NCBI GenBank assembly: GCA_023413015.1 | Contig: JAEZQR010000290.1 | Span: 1 to 21,346, forward strand | Source: Pseudomonadota bacterium | GTDB lineage: Bacteria; Pseudomonadota; Alphaproteobacteria; Sphingomonadales; Sphingomonadaceae | Direction: 5' to 3' | Length of the DNA: 21,346 nucleotides | Part shown: piece by piece, positions 8,454 to 14,803 of the stretch | Layout: the number at the start of each line of letters is the position of its first letter | How positions within the stretch are numbered: the stretch's first letter is position 1 | Notes under the pieces: model-generated | The model's database searches: none | What the model was told of the DNA's origin: nothing | Seen by the model: only the letters and a program-made list of their open reading frames with translations | Program-made: the position numbers and the translations under genes

Positions 8454-9527
8454 TCAGGCTCGAGCCTCGCCGGCACCGCCGACGAGGTCGAAGTTGTTTG
8501 TCATGTGGTGGTTGTCCGGATGGCCCGGCGCGGTCGCGCCAGGCACGGCCGCGTCACGCGGCTTGGACGGGTGGGGCACCGAGCCATTTTCCTCCGGCGT
8601 GCGCTCGAGCGCGCCCTTGGCCTTGCCCATGCCGTGGCCCATGGTGCCGCTGCATGTAGTCCCGGGCTTCACGCACTGGCTGACGATACGGCCGAACAAG
8701 CCAGGCTCGACGGCGCCGAACCGGCGCACGGGATCGGCCTCGCTCGGACGGACGAGCGACATGTAGCCTTCTCGGTCGAGTGACCCGCCGCTTGCACGGA
8801 CCTGCTGAATCCAGCGGTCGAAGCCCGCCGCGTCGAGCCCGCGCATCTGGAAGCGCATACCGGAGAAGCCCGCGCCGCTGTAGTTGGCGGAGAAACCCTC
8901 GTAGTTTCCGGGCTTGTTCAGGACGGCGTGGAGCTTCGTCTCCATCCCCGGCATGGTGTAGATCATGCCGGCAAGCGCCGGAGCGTAGAAGGCGTTCATG
9001 ACGGTCGACGAGGTCAGCCGGAAGCGCACCGGGCGATCGACCGGCACGGCCAGCTCGTTGACCGTCGCGAACCCAAACTCCGGATAGATGAATAGCCATT
9101 TCCAGTCGAGCGAGACGACCTGCACCTCGAGCGGCTTGACGTTCGCGGGCACCGGCCGGCCCGGCGCGATCCGCTCGAGCGGGCGATAGGGGTCAAGCAG
9201 GTGCGTGCTGGACCAGGTGAGCGCGCCGAGCGCGATGATGATGAGAAGCGGCGCCGACCAGATGACCAGTTCCAGCAGCGTCGAGTGATCCCACTCGGGG
9301 TCGTACGCCGTCTCGGCCGCGGCGCCTCCCTTGCGGTAGCGCCAGGCAAAGAACAGGATCAGCGCCATGACGGGCAGGATGATCAGCAGCATCAGTCCCG
9401 TTGAGATCAGGATCAGGTCGCGCTGCTGGACGGCGACATCTCCGGCCGGAGACATCACCACCCAGTTGCATCCACCAAGCAGGGGCAGGACGAGCAGCGG
9501 GATCGCCCTTCGGATCTTGTGCGTCAT
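8454..9527 (-). CDS. cyoA: Cytochrome o/ba3 ubiquinol oxidase subunit II (lipoprotein)
   Basis: The 357-residue subunit II starts at ATG 9527 with a lipoprotein signal (PLLVLPLLGGC, lipidated Cys20). Two membrane helices follow (about 38-62 and 86-106), then a periplasmic cupredoxin domain (VQVVSLDWKWLFIYPEFG, VMNAFYAPALAGMIYTMPGM). The domain lacks the CuA Cys/His/Met ligand set, as expected for a quinol oxidase. The CyoA C-terminal domain begins near GYMSLVRPSEADPVRRFG. It is longer than E. coli CyoA (315) because of a C-terminal tail with Cys285, Cys292 and a Met/His cluster (TMGHGMG), then a Pro/His-rich low-complexity stretch. First gene of the leftward cyo-surf1-regBA unit; divergent from the MFS gene. 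Confidence 0.95.
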   Translation of the reverse strand: MTHKIRRAIPLLVLPLLGGCNWVVMSPAGDVAVQQRDLILISTGLMLLIILPVMALILFFAWRYRKGGAAAETAYDPEWDHSTLLELVIWSAPLLIIIALGALTWSSTHLLDPYRPLERIAPGRPVPANVKPLEVQVVSLDWKWLFIYPEFGFATVNELAVPVDRPVRFRLTSSTVMNAFYAPALAGMIYTMPGMETKLHAVLNKPGNYEGFSANYSGAGFSGMRFQMRGLDAAGFDRWIQQVRASGGSLDREGYMSLVRPSEADPVRRFGAVEPGLFGRIVSQCVKPGTTCSGTMGHGMGKAKGALERTPEENGSVPHPSKPRDAAVPGATAPGHPDNHHMTNNFDLVGGAGEARA

Positions 9528-9540
9528 GGCTGCGATGTAG

Positions 9541-9608
9541 GGCGGCGATTCCAGGCCGCCGATTGGACAAACGGTCCAATGCTGTGCAGCTAAGCGTGCC
9601 CCTATAAA
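9541..9608. promoter_or_regulatory. Divergent cyoA/MFS control region with inverted repeat
   Basis: The 87-bp gap between cyoA and the MFS gene holds ATTGGAC-AAACG-GTCCAAT (9562-9580), a perfect 7-bp inverted repeat centred between the genes. GGCGGC (9541-9546) and GCCGCC (9555-9560) could form a hairpin in the cyoA leader. TATAAA at 9603-9608 is too close to the MFS ATG for an ordinary leader, but could be a -10 if a downstream start is used. The inverted repeat is a candidate operator for a redox or oxygen regulator. Confidence 0.5.
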
Positions 9609-9614
9609 GGCGTT

Positions 9615-10949
9615 ATGCCTCGGTCGATCACCACCCCTAGCGACATGCCAGTCGAACGTCATGCCCACCATCAGGACGCGCAGCAGCACCATGCGCCGGG
9701 GCCATCTGACATCGCGATCGGCGTCATCATTGGCCGGACGTCCGAGTTCTTCGACTTCTTCGTCTACGCCATTGCGTCGGTGCTGGTCTTTCCCGCGCTC
9801 GTCTTCCCCTATGCGAGCCCGCTTACAGGCACACTTTACTCGTTCGCGATCTTCGGGGCGGCCTTCGTCGCACGGCCGTTTGGCTCGCTGCTCTTCATGT
9901 GGGTCGACCGGAACTATGGGCGGGGGGTCAAGCTGACGATCGCGCTGTTCCTGCTCGGCGGATCGACGATGGCGCTCGCGTTCCTGCCAAGCCATGCCCA
10001 GGTTGGTGGCGCCTCTGCCATGCTGCTGACGCTGTTTCGTGTCGGACAGGGCGTGGCGTTGGGCGGCGCCTGGGATGGACTGCCGTCGCTTCTGTCACTG
10101 AACGCGCCACGGCACCGCCGGGGCTGGTATGCCATGGTGCCGCAGCTTGGCGCTCCGCTAGGCCTCATCGTGGCGAGCGGCCTGTTCGCCTACTTCCTGG
10201 CGACCTTGTCACCAGCCGACTTCCTGTCCTGGGGCTGGCGCTTCCCCTTCTTTGTTGCCTTCGCGATCAATGTCGTCGCACTCTTCGCCCGGCTGCGGAT
10301 CGTGGCGACACCCGAGTTCCAGCGCCTGTTCGAGAGCCGTGAGTTGCAGCCGGCACCCGTCGTCAGGACGCTGAAGAAAGAGGGGCGCTTCGTGATCCTC
10401 GGTGCGCTGGCACCGCTCGCCAGTTTTGCGCTCTTCCATCTGGTGACGGTCTTCCCGCTGTCGTGGATCGCGCTCTTCACCGGCGAGAATCCGATCCACT
10501 TCCTGCTCATCGAGATGATCGGCGCGACCGTCGGCATTGCTGCGATCCTTGTCTCGGGGCTCGTAGCGGACAAGGTCGGGCGTCGCACGCTGCTCAGCGT
10601 CTCTGCGCTCGCGATCGCCGTGTTCTCGGGGTTTGCACCGCAGCTGCTCGATGCGGGTGACTTAGGCGAGGCCGCTTACATGATCTTCGGCTTCATGTTG
10701 CTTGGACTAGCATTCGGCCAGTCATCGGGCGTGGTGGCGTCCAGCTTCTCTCCCCGCTATCGTTATACCGGTGCGGCACTGACTTCCGACCTTGCCTGGT
10801 TGCTGGGGGCCGGCTTCGCCCCGCTGATAGCCCTATTGCTGTCGAGCACCTTTGGCCTTCTTTCGGCTGGAGCATATCTGCTCTCTGGTGCTCTGACGAC
10901 GCTTGTTGCCTTGTATCTGAATCGCGATCTGGCCCGAAATCTCAGCTGA
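9615..10949 (+). CDS. MFS transporter, metabolite:H+ symporter-like
   Basis: A 444-residue polytopic membrane protein with about 12 hydrophobic spans. The first span carries GRTSEFFDFFVYAIAS, the helix-1 acidic/aromatic signature of the metabolite:H+ symporter (MHS) branch. MWVDRNYGRG between helices 2 and 3 and ADKVGRRTLL between helices 8 and 9 are the classical MFS loop motifs. The N-terminus is His-rich (HAHHQDAQQHH) and precedes the first span. AAAGG lies 4 nt before ATG 9615; ATG 9645 is an alternative with a poorer ribosome site. MHS proteins import organic acids or osmolytes; the substrate is not determinable here. Sharing a promoter region with the quinol oxidase suggests coordinated expression, perhaps feeding respiratory substrates (inference). 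Confidence 0.87.
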   Translation: MPRSITTPSDMPVERHAHHQDAQQHHAPGPSDIAIGVIIGRTSEFFDFFVYAIASVLVFPALVFPYASPLTGTLYSFAIFGAAFVARPFGSLLFMWVDRNYGRGVKLTIALFLLGGSTMALAFLPSHAQVGGASAMLLTLFRVGQGVALGGAWDGLPSLLSLNAPRHRRGWYAMVPQLGAPLGLIVASGLFAYFLATLSPADFLSWGWRFPFFVAFAINVVALFARLRIVATPEFQRLFESRELQPAPVVRTLKKEGRFVILGALAPLASFALFHLVTVFPLSWIALFTGENPIHFLLIEMIGATVGIAAILVSGLVADKVGRRTLLSVSALAIAVFSGFAPQLLDAGDLGEAAYMIFGFMLLGLAFGQSSGVVASSFSPRYRYTGAALTSDLAWLLGAGFAPLIALLLSSTFGLLSAGAYLLSGALTTLVALYLNRDLARNLS

Positions 10950-11360
10950 AGGCGTTTCGTTAGCGTGCGTGACCATCCAAAAGGCCGCACCCTCCTGATG
11001 TCCGCGCGCTCCTGAGCACCAATGAATAATCTGATTATGGGCCCTCTGTCGCTCTGTCGAAGGCCTATGATGGGCGCTTAGCCAAGCGAATAGCGTAACG
11101 GCCGCAAGTCGTCTGTCCAAGCACATTGCTACCGCAGCTTAGCGATATGCTTCCGTCCGCTTTCCACCCTAACCCCAATGATCGAGGAAGGGCCAGCCCG
11201 GAACTCAACCAGATATGGGTTTAGTGATCTGGACGTCTGCCACCTTCAGCATCTCACTCCGCCGATCGCCACGAGCGAAGAAGAACATGTCGGCGGTCAG
11301 ACCCGAGCGATCGGGAATGTATGTTTATGATCAACTCCTATCGTCGGCGTGACAGCGCTT
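10950..11360. other. Gene-poor seam between respiratory module and plasmid-type genes
   Basis: 411 bp without a convincing gene. Noted small structures: palindrome ATAATC-T-GATTAT (11026-11038), a tandem CTCTGTCG pair near 11043-11058, and the weak hairpin CCCGA-GCGA-TCGGG near 11312. A 27-residue reverse-strand frame (11205-11288) has no ribosome binding site. The region separates metabolic genes from small plasmid-type genes and could be a recombination seam, but no insertion-sequence ends or target duplications were seen. Confidence 0.55.
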
Positions 11361-11702
11361 TCACCGCTGGCCCCACCGCCAACCGGCGAGCCAGCGGTAG
11401 AAATGCCCCCGCTCGATAATCTCGAGCGTCGCGAGACCATAGCCGACGAGCAGCCGGTGCTCATCCCAACTCCAGATCTCCTCGGCGGGCGCGGGCTCGT
11501 CACCGCCGAAGCTTGGCACCAGCGCGAAGGCCGGACGGCCATGGCGATTGACGGGAAGCCCGGCAGACACCCAGGCCGCCGACGCCGGTGCCCCCGGCGT
11601 CTCGGCTTGCATGGCGGCACACAGCGTTTCGAGCGAGGCAGGCCTCATTGCCAGGAGCGCGGCGGGCTCGTTGTCGTTGGTGGCCCTCCCCTCCCCGCTC
11701 AT
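11361..11702 (-). CDS. Hypothetical protein, 113 aa
   Basis: Not recognised. The start at 11702 overlaps the stop of the 131-residue gene upstream (ATGA), which makes this start far more likely than the longer frame. The protein has a hydrophilic N-terminus (MSGEGRATNDNEPAALL), an Ala-rich middle and a Trp-rich C-terminus (EEIWSWDEHRLL, FYRWLAGWRWGQR). No signal peptide or membrane span is evident. It is probably co-transcribed with its upstream partner; the pair lies beside the plasmid small-gene train but on the opposite strand. Confidence 0.65.
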   Translation of the reverse strand: MSGEGRATNDNEPAALLAMRPASLETLCAAMQAETPGAPASAAWVSAGLPVNRHGRPAFALVPSFGGDEPAPAEEIWSWDEHRLLVGYGLATLEIIERGHFYRWLAGWRWGQR

Positions 11703-12094
11703 GCGCCCCTCGCGCGGTCGCGCGCCGCGAGTTCGGCCAACCGCGTCAGGATCGCGCCGGGGGCGGGATCGAGGGCCGCCATCCGCTTGATGACCGACGG
11801 ATGGTCCACGGCCTCGACCCGCGTGCCGCGGCCGACCGCACGCACGACCACGTAGGTCAGGCGCGGCGACAGACCCCACTTGGTGCCAGTGGTGCGGCGG
11901 ATCTGGACGAGCACGGCGCCGCCCGCTGCATCGTAGATGTCAAGGTTGAGGCAGGCGCCGCGCATCCGCTTGTCGAAGTCGACATACGGGCGCGGCAGCC
12001 GGCCGTGCTTGACCGCGCGCCCGATAACGGTGCGCGCGTAGGCGTAGCGGGGATCGAGGCTGGGCGCCCAGGCGCCATGGGTGTTGCGGACCAT
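11699..12094 (-). CDS. Hypothetical protein, 131 aa
   Basis: Not recognised. ATG 12094 (MVRNTHGAWAPSLDPRYAY) is chosen because AAGGAG sits about 9 nt upstream; the longer frame starts inside the RNA and terminator region. The protein is basic and soluble, with a beta-rich centre (LNLDIYDAAGGAVLVQIRR, LTYVVVRAVGRG) and a helical Ala/Arg-rich C-terminus. It is the first gene of a two-gene leftward unit with ATGA coupling. An accessory plasmid function is inferred only from context. Confidence 0.65.
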   Translation of the reverse strand: MVRNTHGAWAPSLDPRYAYARTVIGRAVKHGRLPRPYVDFDKRMRGACLNLDIYDAAGGAVLVQIRRTTGTKWGLSPRLTYVVVRAVGRGTRVEAVDHPSVIKRMAALDPAPGAILTRLAELAARDRARGA

Positions 12095-12244
12095 GCGATT
12101 ATCTCCTTGAGAGTCCGCAGGGCTAATGGGGGGGACACTCCGCAAACGTCCAATGATCGCATGATATTTTTTTCGGCCTGCCCGGCGGCTCCAGCCGTCC
12201 GCGGCGCCAAGGTTCACATTCCCAAAAGGTCCGGCTGCTGATCC

Positions 12245-12344
12245 GGCCCGGAGGTGGTGGGAGAAAAGTCCCGACCCTGACCCGTCCGGGCTGCGATCCC
12301 GAACTTGGGCCCTGCTGCCGCCCGGCAACAGGGCCTCTTTTTTC
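12245..12344 (+). ncRNA. Candidate structured RNA or leader attenuator ending in intrinsic terminator
   Basis: The plus strand folds by eye into GCCCGGA (12246-12252) paired with TCCGGGC (12285-12291). These enclose a small hairpin, GGGA (12259-12262) with TCCC (12269-12272), extended by GGT/ACC. The terminator at 12308-12344 follows. No rightward protein-coding gene ends here; the nearest upstream plus-strand gene stops at 10949. The RNA is therefore either a free small RNA or a leader that stops transcription 190 nt before the first gene of the small-gene train. The 5' end and promoter are not resolved. Confidence 0.45.
12308..12344 (+). terminator. Strong Rho-independent terminator
   Basis: GGCCCTGCTGCC (12308-12319) pairs with GGCAACAGGGCC (12324-12335) over 12 positions with one C-A mismatch and a 4-nt loop, followed by TCTTTTTTC (12336-12344). 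It has no T-run on the other strand, so it acts only rightward. Confidence 0.85.
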
Positions 12345-12403
12345 TTCGGCTGTAGGACAATTCCCCGAGGGCGGCGCGCCCTGTGCCTCGTGGATTTGTC
12401 CCA

Positions 12404-12419
12404 CGCGACAGTTGTCGCG
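12404..12419. promoter_or_regulatory. Palindrome CGCGACA-GT-TGTCGCG, candidate operator
   Basis: Perfect 7-bp arms with a 2-bp centre, between the terminator and the first gene of the rightward small-gene train. Position suits an operator or a promoter-proximal protein site; the bound protein is unknown. Confidence 0.45.
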
Positions 12420-12499
12420 CCGCGGTTGTGAAGCTGCGATGATCCTCAAGCGGCAGCCCGACAAGGCAGCCGCGGCCGACCCAAGGTTCCTCTCGGGGT

Positions 12500-12513
12500 G
12501 GGGTGATCACCCC
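12500..12513. promoter_or_regulatory. 14-bp perfect palindrome GGGGTGATCACCCC, candidate autorepressor operator
   Basis: Located 19 bp upstream of the ATG at 12533 and just before its ribosome site GAAGGA (12521-12526). The first two genes of the unit look like DNA-binding antitoxin-type proteins, which commonly bind palindromes in their own leader. Autoregulation is inferred. Confidence 0.5.
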
Positions 12514-12532
12514 AGTCAGAGAAGGAAAACAG

Positions 12533-12694
12533 ATGGTACGGCGAAAGTTGCGGGAGATGGTGCGGGTGCGAGTGGACGAGGATCTGCATGCTTGGCTCGT
12601 CGGCCAGGCCCGGGGCGGCAGCGTGGGTGCTGTCATCCGGCAGGCGGTGCGCGTGCACCGGGCGGTGCTGCGCGAGCTGGAGGCACGGCCATGA
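12533..12694 (+). CDS. Small ribbon-helix-helix-like DNA-binding protein, 53 aa
   Basis: A 53-residue protein whose layout fits a ribbon-helix-helix (CopG/Arc-like) fold: a short strand with alternating residues (REMVRVRVDEDLHAWL), helix 1 (DLHAWLVGQAR), a GGSVGAVI turn, then helix 2 (IRQAVRVHRAVLREL). Start ATG 12533 is supported by GAAGGA 6 nt upstream. The gene heads the rightward small-gene train and overlaps the next start as ATGA. Likely a dimeric transcriptional regulator of its own operon, copy-control protein or antitoxin-like factor; the exact role is unknown. Confidence 0.7.
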   Translation: MVRRKLREMVRVRVDEDLHAWLVGQARGGSVGAVIRQAVRVHRAVLRELEARP

Positions 12695-13098
12695 GCCTGC
12701 GTCTCGGTCATGGCGCCCAGGACGCGCCCGCCGACGCGCTCGGCCCGCGGCCAACCTACCGGCTGATCGTTGCGCGCCACATCGCCTGGGGCTGGAGCCT
12801 CGATCAGGACGCGACCGCGCATCTGCTCGGCGTGCCGGTCAGCGCCTCGTTTCGCGATGGTGTCAGCCTAGCCCAGAGCGCGCGCATCGAGCGCGTGATC
12901 CACATTGCCCATGCCATCGACCAGCTGCGCCCCGACTGGGACGAGGCCGACGCATGGGTCCACGAGCCGCATGCCGCGCTCGCCGGGCGCACGCCGCGCG
13001 ACGTCATGCTGTCGGAGGCCGACGGCCTGGCCCGCGTGCACCGGCTGCTCAGCAAGTTGCTGGCCGGAACTGAGAGGAGCGACGATGAGCCGGCGTAG
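12691..13098 (+). CDS. DUF2384/MbcA-ParS-Xre antitoxin-like protein, 135 aa
   Basis: The start at 12691 overlaps the previous stop (ATGA). The protein resembles Xre/MbcA/ParS antitoxins. A helical segment near residues 45-85 (TAHLLGVPVSASFRDGVSL, ARIERVIHIAHAIDQL) resembles the degenerate HTH. The C-terminus (ADAWVHEPHAALAGRTPRDV then LSEADGLARVHRLLSKLL) fits the DUF2384 toxin-binding pattern of W, P..aL.G.tP and G...V...L. In known systems this domain binds a RES-domain NAD-degrading toxin encoded next door. No RES toxin is recognisable among the neighbours, so it may be an orphan antitoxin or plain regulator. It is 135 residues, within the family's range. Confidence 0.6.
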   Translation: MSLRLGHGAQDAPADALGPRPTYRLIVARHIAWGWSLDQDATAHLLGVPVSASFRDGVSLAQSARIERVIHIAHAIDQLRPDWDEADAWVHEPHAALAGRTPRDVMLSEADGLARVHRLLSKLLAGTERSDDEPA

Positions 13099-13408
13099 CA
13101 CGTTCGTTGACGAGGTCATCGAGGAGATCGCGAACGAGCCCGGCACGCCCGCGCCGCGCTCGACGCCGGCGGGCCGGCTCCTCTACCAACGCACCCACCC
13201 GGTGCCGATCCGCGACCGCTTGCGCCGGGACCTCGCGATCGAGCTCCTCTACGCCTTCGGGCTCTACGAACCGGACCTTATCGCTCGGTGGCTGCGTAGC
13301 TTTGCCGACGATGTCGAGGCGATCGGCTATGAGGCCGCGATCCACCGTTTCCGCGACCGCATCCTGCCGCGCCTGCTCCCTAACGAGCCGCCAGGGAACG
13401 GCCGATGA
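13085..13408 (+). CDS. Hypothetical protein, 107 aa
   Basis: Not recognised. ATG 13085 is preceded by GAGAGGAG and overlaps the DUF2384-like gene by 14 nt. The protein starts MSRRSTFVDEVIEEIANEPG, has a Pro-rich linker, then mostly helical sequence (RLRRDLAIELLYAFGLYEPD, LIARWLRSFADDVEAIGYEA, FRDRILPRLLP). It sits where a toxin would be expected next to a DUF2384 antitoxin, but it is much shorter than RES toxins and shows none of their R-E-S pattern that I can see. Confidence 0.65.
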   Translation: MSRRSTFVDEVIEEIANEPGTPAPRSTPAGRLLYQRTHPVPIRDRLRRDLAIELLYAFGLYEPDLIARWLRSFADDVEAIGYEAAIHRFRDRILPRLLPNEPPGNGR

Positions 13409-13578
13409 CGCCGCACGAGCAGCTTGCAGCCCGAGTTGAGCGCTGCTTGGACGCGCTGTTGCCCAAGCTGAGCCGCCGGCGCACCAAGACCCTGCTGCGC
13501 CTCGACGGAGTGGCGCTCATCCGCCGGCTGCGCTCGGAAATCCGGCGCACCAAGACGTGCGTGCGGTTCGATGGCTGA
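13405..13578 (+). CDS. Small basic protein, copy A of a paralogous pair, 57 aa
   Basis: Starts by ATGA overlap with the previous stop. The core is LLPKLSRRRTKTLLRLDG followed by ALIRRLRSEIRR. The same family recurs at 15424-15594; by hand count 32 of 42 aligned core residues are identical. The composition, rich in Leu and Arg and predicted helical, suggests a nucleic-acid- or protein-binding helical hairpin, but no known domain is recognised. The two copies bracket most of the small-gene train. The next tiny frame (13571) overlaps this gene's 3' end. Confidence 0.6.
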   Translation: MTPHEQLAARVERCLDALLPKLSRRRTKTLLRLDGVALIRRLRSEIRRTKTCVRFDG

Positions 13579-13665
13579 CGACGAGCCCACCCGCTGGGCC
13601 ACTCCGACCTCGCCGAGCAGGTGATGGCGGTGCGGATCGAGGTCGCCGAGCGCTACCCAGCCTAA
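13571..13665 (+). pseudogene. Tiny ORF probably broken by one missing base
   Basis: ATG 13571 opens a 17-codon frame (MADDEPTRW...) that stops at 13622. One extra base at the GGG of 13596-13598 would continue it as GHSDLAEQVMAVRIEVAERY to TAA 13665, about 31 residues, with a composition like its neighbours. The downstream part ends 24 bp before the next gene's ATG, whose ribosome site is GGAGGA. Either a real indel or a homopolymer sequencing error explains it; chance is possible at this length. Confidence 0.35.
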
Positions 13666-13689
13666 CCCTCTTGAAGACCCGGAGGACTG

Positions 13690-13824
13690 ATGACGCCTCT
13701 CACCGAGATCGTTCAGCGCAGCGTCGAGGCCCATGCCGCCTTCTGGCGCGCGCAGGGCTGCGAAGTGACGGTCGCGCCGGGGCGCTGCGTGGTAGTCCAC
13801 CCGGTCAAACGAAACAAGCCGTGA
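13690..13824 (+). CDS. Small hypothetical protein, 44 aa
   Basis: ATG 13690 has a strong GGAGG 4 nt upstream. The product starts MTPLTEIVQRSVEAHAAFWR, has two Cys (GCEVTVAPGRCVVVHP) and a basic end (VKRNKP). A helix followed by a beta hairpin is plausible. Not recognised. Its stop overlaps a GTG that opens the next small frame. Confidence 0.55.
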   Translation: MTPLTEIVQRSVEAHAAFWRAQGCEVTVAPGRCVVVHPVKRNKP

Positions 13825-13919
13825 GCCGCAGCCCTTGGACACGATCGATGAGCGGCTGGCCGGCCGTCCTGCTGCCACCCGCCACAGCTGCAACCAGAGG
13901 ATGGGAGACCCGTGCATGA
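13821..13919 (+). CDS. Possible 32-aa ORF coupled on both sides
   Basis: GTG 13821 overlaps the previous stop (GTGA), and its own TGA overlaps the next ATG (13916) as ATGA. The product is SRSPWTRSMSGWPAVLLP followed by PATAATRGWETRA. The support is the perfect fit of both junctions to the pattern of this operon; there is no recognisable domain, and an internal ATG at 13848 is an alternative start. Chance remains possible. Confidence 0.4.
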   Translation: MSRSPWTRSMSGWPAVLLPPATAATRGWETRA

Positions 13920-14185
13920 CCGCGCGAGATAAGGACCCTAAGCGCGTCGGACACATCACCCCGGCGGGCATGAGCGTGCTCGACGACCTCGATCTTGACC
14001 CTGAGTTCGTGATCGCTGCCAAGCGCCGGATCGCCGAGCTGGTGGCCGCGCAGCGCCAGGAGCCCACCTACACGGTCGAGGACAGCCTGGCGGTGATCTT
14101 TGCGAGCAAGGGCCTTAAGCTCGACCCGGGTACGAAGGTCCGCAGCGAGGTCGTCGCCCCGAGGCCGCTCGAGGATGACGCATGA
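13916..14185 (+). CDS. Hypothetical protein, 89 aa
   Basis: ATG 13916 follows GGGAG at 9 nt; longer in-frame starts at 13835 and 13901 lack a better site. The product begins MTARDKDPKRVGHITPAG, continues with an acidic stretch (SVLDDLDLDPEFV) and an amphipathic helix (IAAKRRIAELVAAQRQE), and ends in a charged tail. YTVEDSLAVIFASKGLKL suggests a second helix pair. Not recognised. It overlaps the next gene by ATGA. Confidence 0.6.
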   Translation: MTARDKDPKRVGHITPAGMSVLDDLDLDPEFVIAAKRRIAELVAAQRQEPTYTVEDSLAVIFASKGLKLDPGTKVRSEVVAPRPLEDDA

Positions 14186-14376
14186 GCGACGACCGGCCGC
14201 CCTACTATCACCCACCTCCCCCGGGGATGACCGAGACCCAGTTACAAGCCGAACTCACCGTTGGTTGGCTCGTGGACGCGCTCGCGTCGGCCCAGGACTT
14301 TGGCGCGCCGGCAGAGGTCATCGCCAAGATCGAAGCGGCGCTGGCCGCAGCCCGAGAGTGGGAAAGCCAAACATGA
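14182..14376 (+). CDS. Small hypothetical protein, 64 aa
   Basis: Starts by ATGA overlap and ends by ATGA overlap with the next gene. The Pro-rich N-terminus (PPYYHPPPPGM) precedes a helical C-terminus (TQLQAELTVGWLVDALASA, AEVIAKIEAALAAAREWE). Not recognised; the helices look suited to dimerisation. Double coupling implies equimolar production with its neighbours. Confidence 0.6.
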   Translation: MSDDRPPYYHPPPPGMTETQLQAELTVGWLVDALASAQDFGAPAEVIAKIEAALAAAREWESQT

Positions 14377-14780
14377 CCGGTATGGACGACGCCCACGCGC
14401 TGGCCGACAAGATGACGCAGACCTTCGCCGAGGCCACCAAGCACGCGGTCGAGCGCATGCATGCGGCCGGCGTTCCCACGGTGGGCGTCGAGCGCGAGAC
14501 TGGCCGCATCGTGTGGACCTGGCCTGATGGCACCAAGACTTACGAGGCCCCCATGCGCGAGCTCCTGCCCCCGGCGATCACCGACGAGACCCGCCCGGTC
14601 TATGACGCCGCGTGCGCGCTCCTCCCGACGATGGGCAACCAGGCGGTGGCCCAGCTGCTCCGCGAGATCGCCGCCGAGATCGCCCGCGGTGACGTGGCCC
14701 ACGATCCATGGGGCCCCGGGGACAGCCGGTCCCCTGAGCTCCGCGCCGAGATCCTCAAGCGCCGCCGGCGCAAGCGCTGA
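14373..14780 (+). CDS. Hypothetical protein, 135 aa
   Basis: ATG 14373 overlaps the preceding stop (ATGA); the much longer frame upstream is a shadow of earlier genes. The N-terminal helix is MDDAHALADKMTQTFAEATK. A beta segment follows (VGVERETGRIVWTWPDGTKT), then a helical part (MGNQAVAQLLREIAAEIARG) and a strongly basic end (ILKRRRRKR) that could contact nucleic acid. No known domain was recognised. Confidence 0.62.
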   Translation: MTGMDDAHALADKMTQTFAEATKHAVERMHAAGVPTVGVERETGRIVWTWPDGTKTYEAPMRELLPPAITDETRPVYDAACALLPTMGNQAVAQLLREIAAEIARGDVAHDPWGPGDSRSPELRAEILKRRRRKR

Positions 14781-14803
14781 GCCGAACCTGGAGATTGGTG
14801 ACC

